From positions 150,690 to 171,331 of the forward strand of contig BFEA01000545.1 of the NCBI GenBank assembly GCA_003427395.1: a DNA stretch of 20,642 nt. Reading direction: 5' to 3'. A program made the position numbers and the translations under genes. Of the stretch, positions 1-8,978 are shown piece by piece; the stretch's first letter is position 1; every line of letters begins with the position of its first letter. The notes under the pieces are model-generated. The model was not told the DNA's origin. It saw only the letters and a program-made list of their open reading frames with translations, and did not search any database. Source of the stretch: Chara braunii (Eukaryota > Streptophyta > Charophyceae > Charales > Characeae).

Positions 1-149
1 TGGGTCTGCTGAATACCGGGGTCCAACCGGTAGCCTAATAGGGCCTACCGGGAGAAAAAGGCCTGGCCTTTGGCTAGGCCGGCCTGGGTCCTCCTGAACC
101 AGTGTGTCGGGCCTGTGAAGGCCCGTGTGAAGTTGCAGACTGTAACACA
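1..149 (-). repeat. 3' LTR of element A (partial, first 149 nt in sense)
   Basis: Identical to 8053-8201, the matching end of the complete LTR. In sense it begins TGTGTTACAG directly after the polypurine tract, and this is the U3 start. It holds GGCC/CCGG-anchored dyads, for example CCGGTAG and CTACCGG around 27-50. The rest lies left of the window. Confidence 0.9.
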
Positions 150-926
150 CTCCCCCCCTTAAAAGACCGAGCTACCTGCGAGGGCGAAGTTCTGTCCGAT
201 ACCAGGGTGGGTCGAGAGGGACGAACTTTGTCCTTGGCAAGTCTCCAGTTCTCGTAGTCGAAGAAGATGAGTGGTGCAGATGCCTGTAAGTCTGCGCGGG
301 AGATCCAACGAGTGTCATCAGGGTCACATTGCTTGAAAGTGACTTGGTACTGCATTGGCTTGTTGCCAAACTTGCGGTGCCTGATGACACGGTCAACTTC
401 CGGGTGTCCGTCCATAGAGGGCGGATCTTGTGATGGTCGGCCCGGGAACTCATCCTCGGAAGGTGGCGTGTAGATGGCCAGCTTCGATGCATGGAAGACC
501 GGGTGCACACGAAGGTGTGGGGGGATGGCAATCACAAAGGAAGGACCTGCAGGGTCGTCGCCTGCTGCAGAAGTTACCTTCCATGGTCCAAACCATTTCG
601 GGAGGAGTTTGCGCGAGACGTCCTGCTCGAGCGAGAATTCCTCAGCGAGGACCCAAACAAGGTCTCCTTCGCGGAAAGGACATGGGAGTCGACGTCGGTT
701 AGCTTGCTGCTGCATGCGGACTTGAGCCTTTTGCATGTTTGCGCGGGCTTTGACCAGCAAGTCCCGATACTTCCGAACGGAAGCGGGAGAGCAAGCGACG
801 TCAATGTCGGCGGCCCGTGGTAGAAAAAGATCGGCAAAGACTCGGGCTTTCTCTCCACCGTGATGCAGCTCGAATGGAGTGATGCAGATCGCCGGATGCA
901 CCGAAGTGTTATAGGCGAACTCGATG
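74..926 (-). pseudogene. pol: pol of A, C-terminal part: end of integrase and chromodomain-like tail
   Basis: About 275 residues are open from a GTG at 901, and the frame itself extends to about 926. It starts in the integrase segment after the catalytic Glu. A GPY/F-type motif (KWFGPWKV, residues 102-109) is followed by the HPVFHASKL block (133-141) and a chromodomain-like segment (about 165-219, with VIRHRKFG, YQVTFK and a late W). In chromoviruses this module binds modified histones and directs insertion. The frame ends at 74-76, about 25 codons inside the LTR, so the polypurine tract is also coding. It is out of frame with the rest of integrase because of an indel near 927. An identical copy is at 8126-8978. 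Confidence 0.85.
150..160 (-). other. Polypurine tract of element A
   Basis: Sense strand AAGGGGGGGAG directly before the LTR start TGTGTTACAG. Plus-strand DNA synthesis is primed here in LTR elements. It lies inside the end of the pol reading frame, which runs on into the LTR. Confidence 0.85.
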
Positions 927-2253
927 TCGGAAGCCGGTCAACCCAATCTTTCTGGTCGGGACGGATGAGTGTACGTAACATCATTTGAGCGGTTTGATGC
1001 GCTCGTTCCGACTGTCCATCCGTTTGCGGGTGCCATGCGGAACTCGGCTTCATAGTTGGACCGGACTCCGTCATGAGGGAAGTCCAAAATGCAGACATGA
1101 AGCGAGTGTCTCTGTCGCTCACAATATCTTCTGGAACACCGTGGCATGTAATCCAGCCGGTGTGCAAGAGTCGGTCGAGCTCGGGAGCTGTAGCGCCATA
1201 CTTGCATGGAAGGAAACGAGCATACCTGCTCAAACGGTCAACGACCGTGAGAATGCCGTCATGACCGAGGCGATCGCGGGGGAATAGGCCTGTAACATCC
1301 ATAGCAATGGAGAGGCGAGGTGCCCGAGGAATGGGCATCGGTTTCAGTTCGCCATAAGGGACCGTAGATCGACCTTTGTTACGATGGCAAACTGCGCGTG
1401 ACTCAATGTACCTCGTGACGTCGTGAAGAACGTCGGGCCAGTGAAAACACTGGCGGAGGCGAGCCAATGTGCGGTCCACGCCAAGATGTGTCGAAAGTCG
1501 TGCGTCGTGGAATTCGCCGAGAAGACGAGTCCGTAAGATGCGATCTTGGGGCACCACTAACAAGTCCTTCCCTCTCGTGTGAAGGAGTAGGAAACCGTCG
1601 GAGATACGATAATGACCAGCCGGCGGGTGATCCGATGATAGGTCCTCATAGAGCGTAGAGTACATCGGATCGGACTTGTAGCCGTTGACGAAATGTTGTT
1701 GCAGATCGTCGTCGAGGTCGAACGTCGTGGTCACAAGGGCACAAAGATCGGGTCGTCGTGAGAGGGCGTCTGCTGCTCGATTGGCGGGACCGGGAATGTG
1801 GCATGGCTCAAAGTCGAACTGGTCGATGTAATACATCCATCGACCGATCGTGCTAGTGACCGTGTCCTGCGTTTTGTAGAAGGTCAACGGATTGTTGTCC
1901 GTGTTCCATCTAAAACGCCGACGACCGAGAAGAAAGTGGCGCCACCGTTTGAGAACGGTGACGAACGCGAGTAGCTCTTTCTTCCTAGCGTCGTCCAGAG
2001 TGTTGATGGGAGGCACTTTTTGGGAGAAGTACTCGACCGGGTGCCAACCATCCGTGTGGCATTGTTCCAATACAGGACCAATATCGTACCCGGAAGCATC
2101 CGTAGTCACTCGGGTGGGTAGGGTGGGATCATAGATACGGAGGGCCGGTGCGTCTTGCATCGCCGCCTTCAACGTATTGAACGCGCCACGAGCTGCGTCG
2201 TCGAACTCGAACGGTACCTTCAGGGACTGAATTCTCGACAAAGGAGCTGCCAC
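927..2253 (-). pseudogene. pol: pol of A: RNase H and integrase zinc/catalytic core
   Basis: The open stretch is counted from a GTG at 2253. RNase H: TDAS (residues 51-54) and the TDNNPL block (118-123) mark the retroviral RNase H fold, which degrades the RNA template. Integrase: the HHCC finger has His249, His256 and Cys289, but Arg286 stands where the first Cys should be. The core triad is D319, D380 and E416, with the D-35-E spacing and the HPQTDGQSE block. True homology ends near residue 443 (about 926), where the frame shifts; the residues read after that, down to 574, are out-of-frame. It is separated from RT by a small frame-shifting deletion near 2287-2298. Positions 927-1875 are repeated identically at 8979-9927. 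Confidence 0.9.
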
Positions 2254-2286
2254 TTTGGAGTAAGACTCGACGAAGCGTTGATAATA

Positions 2287-3131
2287 TCAAAGCGTTCGTC
2301 CGTCGTGCAACGGGGTTCCAACCAATCCACGATGGCTTGGATCTTGTCCGCTAAGGGACGATTGCCTTTCGGCGTCACATAATGGCCCAAGTACTCAAGC
2401 TCTTGCTTGGAGAATTCGCACTTGTCGCAGTTTGCTTTGTACTTGGCTGCTCGCAAACGATCCAACACCACACGGAGGTGTACGAGGTGGTCATCAAGCG
2501 TCCTGCTACAGACCAAGATATCATCGAGGTAGATGAGGACGGAACGATCGAGCAAGTCTCGGAACTCAGTTGTCATGGCTGCTTGGAAGGTTGTCGGGGC
2601 ATTGGTGAGTCCAAATGGCATCACGACCCACTCAAAATGCCCATACCGCGTTTTGAAGGCGGTCTTGTACCGATCTTGAGGCTGGATTTCAATTTGGTGG
2701 TAACCCGACTTCAAGTCCAACTTCGAGAAGTACGTCGCGCCGCCCAACCGCTCGACGAGATCATCAATCCGAGGGAGAGGGCCGGCGTTCTTAACGGTTT
2801 GTGCGTTCAGTTTTCGATAGTCAATGCACAGCCGTAGGTCCTTGTTCTTCTTCCGGACGAAGAGAACTGGCGCACCGTATGGCGAACAACTAGGGCGAAT
2901 CCAACCCTTGTCGAGAAGGTCATCAAGTTGTGCGCGAAGCACCTCGAGTTCCTCTTCGCTCATGCGGTAAATGCATCCACGCGGAGGGATGACACCAGCC
3001 TCGAGAGTGATCCCGTGACGTATGGGCCGATCTGGAACCATTCCGGTGGGAGCCTCGAAAAAGTCTCCATATCCGTCTAAGAGGTGGGTAATACGTGGGT
3101 CCGGCAGTGACGCGGCTGGTCCGTCCGGCAA
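2287..3131 (-). pseudogene. pol: pol of A: reverse transcriptase domain
   Basis: From the first triplet used here (TTG at 3131) the segment shows the ordered RT blocks: SPYGAPVLFVRKK (residues 83-95), LCIDYRKLN (101-109), FSKLDLKSGYHQI (135-147), MPFGLTNAPTTFQ (171-183), the catalytic YLDD (201-204) and LGHYVTPKG. It would copy element RNA to DNA inside the particle. There is no real start codon; it is the middle of a polyprotein. Upstream it is out of frame with protease at a GGGAGGG run (about 3131-3137). Downstream about 16 nt are missing, relative to usual Ty3/gypsy spacing, just before the YYQRF block, which shifts the frame. The catalytic motif is intact. Confidence 0.93.
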
Positions 3132-4126
3132 GGGAGGGCATGTAAGAAAACAAGGCCCATCTCCTCGACGTCATTCCGAGCTATGGCGTCGCGAATCCGC
3201 GCAACGGAAACCACGTGACAACCAATCGAAGTATGAGGGGTCGCGACCGTACATGGGACTAACACTCCGTTCCGATCACGGACGTGAACAGTTCGGTCGT
3301 GAAAGTTCACCGGATGATCGGCGCTACGCAACCAAGACATGCCTAGAATCATGTCAAACTTGGTGTCGAGGATGTCGAAAGACACCGGCTCGCACGCAAG
3401 TGGCGCAAAGTATACCGGGACGCCGTCAATGCATCGGTCGATCGACTTTTGCGTGCGGTCGTCCGTGAGTGTAACTTGCGTAGGTTGCTTCTTCCTTCGA
3501 ACGCGCGGGCCAAGGCCTGCGTGGGCCATAAAGGCTTGGCTCATGAAATTGCGAGATGCTCCGCAATCAATCAAGGCACTGCAAGTTGCCTTTCCGATTT
3601 GAATGCGGATATAGAGCAAAGGCGCGTCGGTCTCGACGTACCTTTGGGTGGCATACTCGCGGTCAATCCTCACAAGATAGGAGCGGAGATCGACAACTGC
3701 TACTCCGTCGTCCGTCAATGGAGCTGGTATTGCAGCGTGCAAATAGGAGCGTAGATTTGCCATCAAGGCGTTACAATGCGGCCTTGGCAAGGTTCCGGTC
3801 GAGGGTAGAGGCATCCAAGCGAAGTCCTCTCTCGTGAGCGGGTCAAGCTCCTCAAGTCTTGACCACGCCGTCGAGTCCTCGGAAATCAGTGGCGAGCTGA
3901 TCGGTTCACTTGCCGACGGTGTACACGCTGCGCAGACGCTATCTAAGTGCACGTGGCTAGGCTGGTCTAATGGTGGTACCAGCTGGGCGACATAATCCTC
4001 GTACGTAGCACGAGAATCAGCGACTAACGCATGCTCCCCGACAGTGATATCGGTTGCTAGCAAGGCAACCGGTTCCGGCGGAGTGAGGAGAGGCGTCGCC
4101 CCTCTCCTTGCGTAACTCAGTTTCCC
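3132..4126 (-). pseudogene. pol: pol of A: N-terminal linker and aspartic protease
   Basis: This frame is open from the slippery site at 4126 in the -1 frame relative to gag, through a TTG at 4063, to the frameshift near 3134 (the residual frame stops at 3077). Counted from 4063, a linker of about 145 residues is followed by a retropepsin-like domain: LIDCGASRNF puts the catalytic Asp at residue 166, and a FDMILGMSWL block (hydrophobic-GM-S-WL, typical of these proteases) follows. The usual D-S/T-G-A is D-C-G-A here, and the effect on activity is uncertain. The domain cuts Gag and Pol apart in related elements. No ATG suits an independent start, consistent with expression as a Gag-Pol fusion. 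Confidence 0.85.
4086..4126 (-). promoter_or_regulatory. Candidate programmed -1 ribosomal frameshift signal at gag-pol junction
   Basis: In sense, G GGA AAC occupies 4126-4120 in the gag frame and is followed immediately by the gag stop TGA (4119-4117). It fits the canonical X XXY YYZ slippery heptamer. After a one-base slip back, the reading frame (GGG AAA CTG ...) stays open into the protease. A perfect 8-bp hairpin (arms 4101-4108 and 4086-4093, 7-nt loop) starts 11 nt after the heptamer. This is slightly longer than the usual spacer of about 5-9 nt. GAGT and ACTC outside the stem could extend the structure. Confidence 0.6.
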
Positions 4127-5879
4127 GAGTTAGCTGGACGGGGTACGCGTGCCTTGCCCTTGTCCGAGCATTGTGCGGTAGTGTGGGTTGCACTATTGCA
4201 CCATAGGCAATATCCGTACCGTTGACGTAGGTCAAATACCTCCTTGGTTATGTTGTATGCCGTCCATGGTTGCTGCCCACTTCCCGTCGATGTCGTCGCT
4301 TGTATCACCTTGTTCTTCCGAACTCTCTTGGGACGCTTCGGCGGGAGCGCTGCGACAACTCCTCCATCACTCGAGGATGCTGCTGCAGCGTGGAGATCAA
4401 CTGATTCGTCACAAATCGCGGCATTATTATGTGTCGGTCGTTGGTAGCCCTGCTTAGCCACATAGTGCAGCTGGGACTGTCGTTCGTTAGCGGCCTTGTC
4501 ATCCGTTTGGATGACCAGGTTCGCACGATCCAGAATAGCCTGGAATGAGGCATAGCCGTACTCGTTGCCGAGTGCCGACCGCAGTCCTGCGCACGATTGC
4601 GAAAAGAATTCGGATCGTTGGTTTGGAAAACTCAAGTCGAAGCCTGGAGTGGTTACTATCTTCTGCAACTTGATTGTCCAGTCTCGAGTTGGCATGTTTC
4701 CTTGTGAGCTGGTGTAGACCTCGTTCATGGCCGCCTTTACAACGTTGCGGACCATGAATCGAGTGAACCACAGTTGCTCGAACTCCTTCCACGGAATGTG
4801 TGTGTCGAGTTCGGCGATGGTGCATTTATGATTGGCCGCGAGATGGTTCATCCATGCCTGTGCTCCTCCGATAAGTTGGAGGTAGAGTGCTTTCATCATG
4901 TCTTCGGCCGGCACAGTGCGGCAGGATGCTTCGGTGAGGAAGCTTTGCTAGGCGTCCGTCTTGTTGTAATCGTCAAACTTGCTGATGTTGAAGTGCGGCA
5001 TCTTGTATGTCTTTGGAGCGGCGTCCGGTCTTGCCTGCAGTTTGGTGATGTCCGTCTTGATGGCGGCCACCGTGCTGCTGATCGTGGCCGGACTAGTGAA
5101 ATCACCTAGTTCGCCGATAATAGTGACGACATGGTCAATGCGCTCCCCGAGCTGCTTCGCCGTGTCTGTCGTGCAGCCTGGCGCTGCTGAGGCCTTAGCC
5201 TCGATGTTGTTGATGCGTGCGAGAGTGAAGTTCAACAGTTGTTGCTGTTGCTGCTGCTGTGTTGCTGCGGCGCGGACGACAGCTGTTAAAGTGGCAGTAA
5301 CTTGCTGCTGCTTCTGTCTAAGCTGTCGTTCCGCGAGCATGTGTGCCTGTAGTATTGTGTTATACCACATTACCGCTCTCATCATGCCCAACATCAAGTT
5401 AGCCAGGTTACTCCTTTCTGCCTCCGCCGGTGTCGGTTCCGCCTGCGTGTCCGAAGGCACAAAGATCATGCCTTGGAGTAGCATTGTCCACTGATTCTCA
5501 TTTTGAATCAGGGACTCTGTGCTGGCGGCATTCCGTCTGTCTCGAGCCGCTGAGCTTGGGCTGCCGCCTCATTGGCCAGCCGCTGACGTTCCGCCTCTGC
5601 TGCCTCCTGTTGTGCCTTAGCGGTAGCGACGGCATCCGTAAATGCATGTAGCCGCTGAAGGTAATCTGACAACAGCTCGTGGTCCCTTTGGGCCGGACAT
5701 GCGGGGAGAACCCTGGTGGTAACCGGTACTGCAGTTGCTGTACTCGATGCCGCTAGAGTCGTTCGCCTGCTGAGTCGCTGTTGCTGATACTTGGTTCGTG
5801 GAGGTACCACAGAGTGGCTACGAACTGCGAGCCTGGCACTACGTCGAGGCAGTGCCCCGGTGTCATGTTCCATCGACAT
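4117..5879 (-). pseudogene. gag: gag of A: capsid/nucleocapsid polyprotein, broken
   Basis: The start chosen is the ATG at 5879-5877 (MSMEHDTG...); the same frame runs on upstream but without an ATG. The N-terminal part is rich in Arg, Ala and Gln with a coiled-coil-like Ala/Glu/Gln stretch. A polyglutamine tract (CAG/CAA repeats, about 5237-5262) follows. The last 265 codons hold a retrotransposon-gag-like helical region and a CCHC zinc knuckle (C-X2-C-X4-H-X4-C; Cys236, Cys239, His244, Cys249 counted from 4914), which packages RNA. An indel near 5531-5534 shifts the frame, and an in-frame TAG at 4948-4950, most simply a former Trp codon, cuts it again. The end at TGA 4117-4119 abuts a slippery site for pol. 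Confidence 0.85.
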
Positions 5880-6972
5880 CAGCCTGAGCTGATGTGGTAC
5901 TTGAGAAGTCCCGGTGGTCACAGAGTACGGGGGCAGGGAGGGTGGGAACAGGGGTAGAACAGATCAAGCAATTCACATACAGTCCCTGTCCCAATTGTGG
6001 ACTAGACACCTAATCAAAAGAAAAAAAGATGAACTTTTCCCCAAAACAACTTAAAAATTCGTAATAAGAAATAATAATGAATTAATAATCAATAGATTTT
6101 AATTAATGATTAATAACGAATTAATAATCTCTTAATAATAATCAATAAAATTAATCAATAATTGCAATAATGATAATTAACGAATTTTAAATTGTGAAAA
6201 GATTAGGTATCCGTTGAGATCACCTATGATCCGGGAGTTCACCGTTTATTAGTGAACTACCCGGAAGTTGCAGTTCTGAGGGAATGATTCCGAACAGTTT
6301 GCCAAAAAAAAATTCGGATAGTCAGGAAGGAAAACACTCGAATTTTCGAAAAACGTAAAATTTCGGGAATTTCAACCTACAAAAGTCCAATTTTCAAAGG
6401 CCTGAGTCCGTATTCGGAATTTATCAAATTAGGGAAAGAAGAAAAAAAATTCGGATTCCAACCCTAATTTTCCGCGATTCCGCGGAATTTCTGGTTTTAC
6501 GGTTCCAAAACATTCGAATTTCCCAAATTGAACGAAAAAACCGAAATTTTATCGTAACCCTAATTCCAATACCGAAATAAAACAAAATACCGATTTAAAA
6601 ACCGAATACCGGATTAAAACAGAATGCCGAATTAAAACAGAATACCGAATTGAAATCAGAATGTCGAATTAAAACAGAATACTGATTTAAACAAAATAAC
6701 AAATTAGAATCAGAATACCGAATTAAAACAGAATATCGGATTAAACAGAATACCAATTAATACCGAATTAAACAGAATACTGGATTAAAACATAATCCTG
6801 AATTGAAAGTCAGAATGCCGAATTGAAACGGAATGCCGAATTAAAACAGAATACCGAAAAAAAAAATTGCAACTTTGAATCTCGATAGTGATGCAGAACT
6901 GATTTGGAAAATCGAATTAGCAATCTATTTCCTAATCAGAATTACCTTGTGAGCAGATCCATTGATTGGTCT
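5880..6972 (-). other. AT-rich untranslated leader of element A
   Basis: About 1.1 kb between the primer-binding site and gag with no supported gene. From about 6000 the base content falls sharply to AT-rich, with runs of AATTAATAATCAATAA type (6060-6190) and imperfect 18-20-bp repeats (6560-6865). In sense it is T-rich. Coding sequence on both sides is clearly more GC-rich. Confidence 0.8.
6560..6865. repeat. Imperfect tandem repeats, about 18-20 bp, in leader of A
   Basis: Roughly fourteen degenerate copies of a unit like ccgaattaaaacagaata, with insertions of a few bases between copies. They are confined to the untranslated leader, and origin by replication slippage is likely. Confidence 0.75.
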
Positions 6973-6984
6973 GCTCCGATACCA
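6973..6984 (-). other. Primer-binding site of element A (initiator Met-tRNA-like)
   Basis: Sense TGGTATCGGAGC, four bases after the LTR end (...TGCAACA). It differs by one base from TGGTATCAGAGC, the common plant-element site matching the 3' end of initiator Met tRNA. Minus-strand DNA synthesis starts here. Confidence 0.85.
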
Positions 6985-7499
6985 AAATTGTTGCATACTA
7001 GTGAATACTTCAACAAGTATGATCAGAACCAAAGATCAACCAATATAGGGTGAGCATGTATGCAGTGGAAGTCTGATAAATGGACTGACTCACATAGACT
7101 GAACTCGTACAGATATCACTCAACACACAAGCAATCGTGAGATGGTGGGGTCTGAGCCAATCATAGACGATGCTTAGGCCCCGTACAACCATACACAGAT
7201 GAAAGGTGGGAGGAGAGATGAAGGAGGTGGGAGATGTAGGCAGCGCCAGATGTCATCGAGATAGAATCCAGTAGGTCCCCGATATGGTAGTCCAAAATGT
7301 CATCGAACAAGATCAAAATGTCGTGGACAATAAGTCACCAATGTCGGAGGTACAGAGTCCTAATGTAACCGGTGTCCAATCTGTGATGTGGCCGAGTATC
7401 AATCCCAACAATCTCCAAGTCTCGAATCCGGTAAGTATCACAACCTCTTACCACTGAAGTCCAACACTGATCTTTGTCCATCTCGTATCAAGTCTCCAA

Positions 7500-7589
7500 T
7501 CTGAAGAAGAAGAAGAAGTCTGAAGAAGAAGAAGAAAAAGAAGAAGAAGTCTGAAGAAGAAAAGAAGAAGTCTGAAGAAGAAGAGGATG
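7500..7589. repeat. GAA-rich satellite inside LTR A
   Basis: Four blocks of tctg followed by (aag)n start at 7500, 7519, 7550 and 7571. In sense it is a CTT-rich pyrimidine tract. LTR C has a shorter CTTCTTCTTCTTCC tract directly after its GA run at the matching place. Confidence 0.8.
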
Positions 7590-7809
7590 AAGTTGAGGAG
7601 GAGATAGCAGAGGAGGAGGGAGGGATGGCGAGGTAGGGAGGAGGAGTGTCCTGGTTACCCTGTCCTGGTCCGAAACCCTACCTGCAAGGTGCAAGGTGGT
7701 GCCTTGAAGCCTTCTGCAGTCGAAGTTCGCGGAAGCTATGGCGCCACAGGTAAGTACCAGGTAAGTCTCTCGCTGCTCTCTATCCCAACTGCAGTCTAGC
7801 GCTAACCTC

Positions 7810-7853
7810 GCGCTACTGCAGTAGCGCTGCGCCCTAAACAGAATAGCGCAGCG
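7810..7853. repeat. Overlapping palindromes in LTR A
   Basis: 7810-7827 is an 18-bp perfect palindrome (gcgctactgcagtagcgc). Its right end overlaps a second perfect inverted repeat, cgctgcgc (7825-7832) and gcgcagcg (7846-7853), with a 13-nt spacer. Confidence 0.8.
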
Positions 7854-8021
7854 TTCTCTCCAAGGGCTGCTGCTCCAGAATGCAGGAATGGCCGCTGGAC
7901 CGGCCTAAGAACCGTCCTGCGGCCGGTCAGCCTCAATGCTGGCCTCCTGCGCCGTGGGCTGAACCGTCGAAAATAGCCGTTCAGCCCAGACCGGCGGGCG
8001 GCAGCCTCAAGAGCGCCGCCA

Positions 8022-8047
8022 GGCCCAAACGGTTTGTCGTTTGGGCC
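8022..8047. repeat. Perfect 10-bp inverted repeat in U3 of LTR A
   Basis: ggcccaaacg (8022-8031) and cgtttgggcc (8038-8047) with a 6-nt spacer. It could form a hairpin or bind a dimeric protein. Confidence 0.8.
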
Positions 8048-8125
8048 AGACCTGGGTCTGCTGAATACCGGGGTCCAACCGGTAGCCTAATAGGGCCTAC
8101 CGGGAGAAAAAGGCCTGGCCTTTGG

Positions 8126-8978
8126 CTAGGCCGGCCTGGGTCCTCCTGAACCAGTGTGTCGGGCCTGTGAAGGCCCGTGTGAAGTTGCAGACTGTAACAC
8201 ACTCCCCCCCTTAAAAGACCGAGCTACCTGCGAGGGCGAAGTTCTGTCCGATACCAGGGTGGGTCGAGAGGGACGAACTTTGTCCTTGGCAAGTCTCCAG
8301 TTCTCGTAGTCGAAGAAGATGAGTGGTGCAGATGCCTGTAAGTCTGCGCGGGAGATCCAACGAGTGTCATCAGGGTCACATTGCTTGAAAGTGACTTGGT
8401 ACTGCATTGGCTTGTTGCCAAACTTGCGGTGCCTGATGACACGGTCAACTTCCGGGTGTCCGTCCATAGAGGGCGGATCTTGTGATGGTCGGCCCGGGAA
8501 CTCATCCTCGGAAGGTGGCGTGTAGATGGCCAGCTTCGATGCATGGAAGACCGGGTGCACACGAAGGTGTGGGGGGATGGCAATCACAAAGGAAGGACCT
8601 GCAGGGTCGTCGCCTGCTGCAGAAGTTACCTTCCATGGTCCAAACCATTTCGGGAGGAGTTTGCGCGAGACGTCCTGCTCGAGCGAGAATTCCTCAGCGA
8701 GGACCCAAACAAGGTCTCCTTCGCGGAAAGGACATGGGAGTCGACGTCGGTTAGCTTGCTGCTGCATGCGGACTTGAGCCTTTTGCATGTTTGCGCGGGC
8801 TTTGACCAGCAAGTCCCGATACTTCCGAACGGAAGCGGGAGAGCAAGCGACGTCAATGTCGGCGGCCCGTGGTAGAAAAAGATCGGCAAAGACTCGGGCT
8901 TTCTCTCCACCGTGATGCAGCTCGAATGGAGTGATGCAGATCGCCGGATGCACCGAAGTGTTATAGGCGAACTCGATG
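8126..8978 (-). pseudogene. pol: pol of A', C-terminal part (integrase end, chromodomain-like)
   Basis: Identical protein to the segment at 74-926: GPY/F-type motif, then chromodomain-like tail. It ends about 25 codons inside the LTR. It is out of frame with the upstream part because of the same indel (here near 8979). Confidence 0.85.

Larger units (their letters stand above)
1..8201 (-). mobile_element. Element A: Ty3/gypsy LTR retrotransposon, minus strand, 3' LTR cut by window edge
   Basis: Seen: in the minus-strand sense the order is 5' LTR (6989-8201), primer-binding site, AT-rich leader, gag with zinc knuckle, protease, reverse transcriptase, RNase H, integrase, chromodomain-like tail, polypurine tract and 3' LTR (1-149, truncated). 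This order, with integrase after RNase H, defines Ty3/gypsy rather than Ty1/copia. LTR plus internal region is 8052 bp. Coding is broken by frameshifts near 5531, 3134, 2290 and 927 and an amber codon at 4948-4950, so the copy is non-autonomous. The LTR is shared with a second copy to the right (A'). The target duplication cannot be tested because the left LTR end lies outside the window. Confidence 0.93.
6989..8201 (-). repeat. Complete LTR (1213 bp): 5' LTR of A and 3' LTR of A'
   Basis: The sense ends are TGTGTTACAG and GTATGCAACA (TGT...ACA). The primer-binding site of A is on one side and the polypurine tract of A' on the other, so one LTR serves both copies. The U3 part (right) is full of GGCC dyads and a 10-bp perfect inverted repeat (8022-8047). 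A palindrome cluster follows at 7810-7853, then a doubled ACTTACCTG motif, a CTT-rich stretch (7500-7589) and a U5-like part. No clear TATA box was found. The first 149 nt in sense are identical to 1-149. Confidence 0.9.

Noticed and set aside
7880-8149. Plus-strand open frame of 89 codons in the LTR
   Set aside because: Pro/Gly-rich translation of GC-rich U3 dyads on the antisense strand; no family resemblance.
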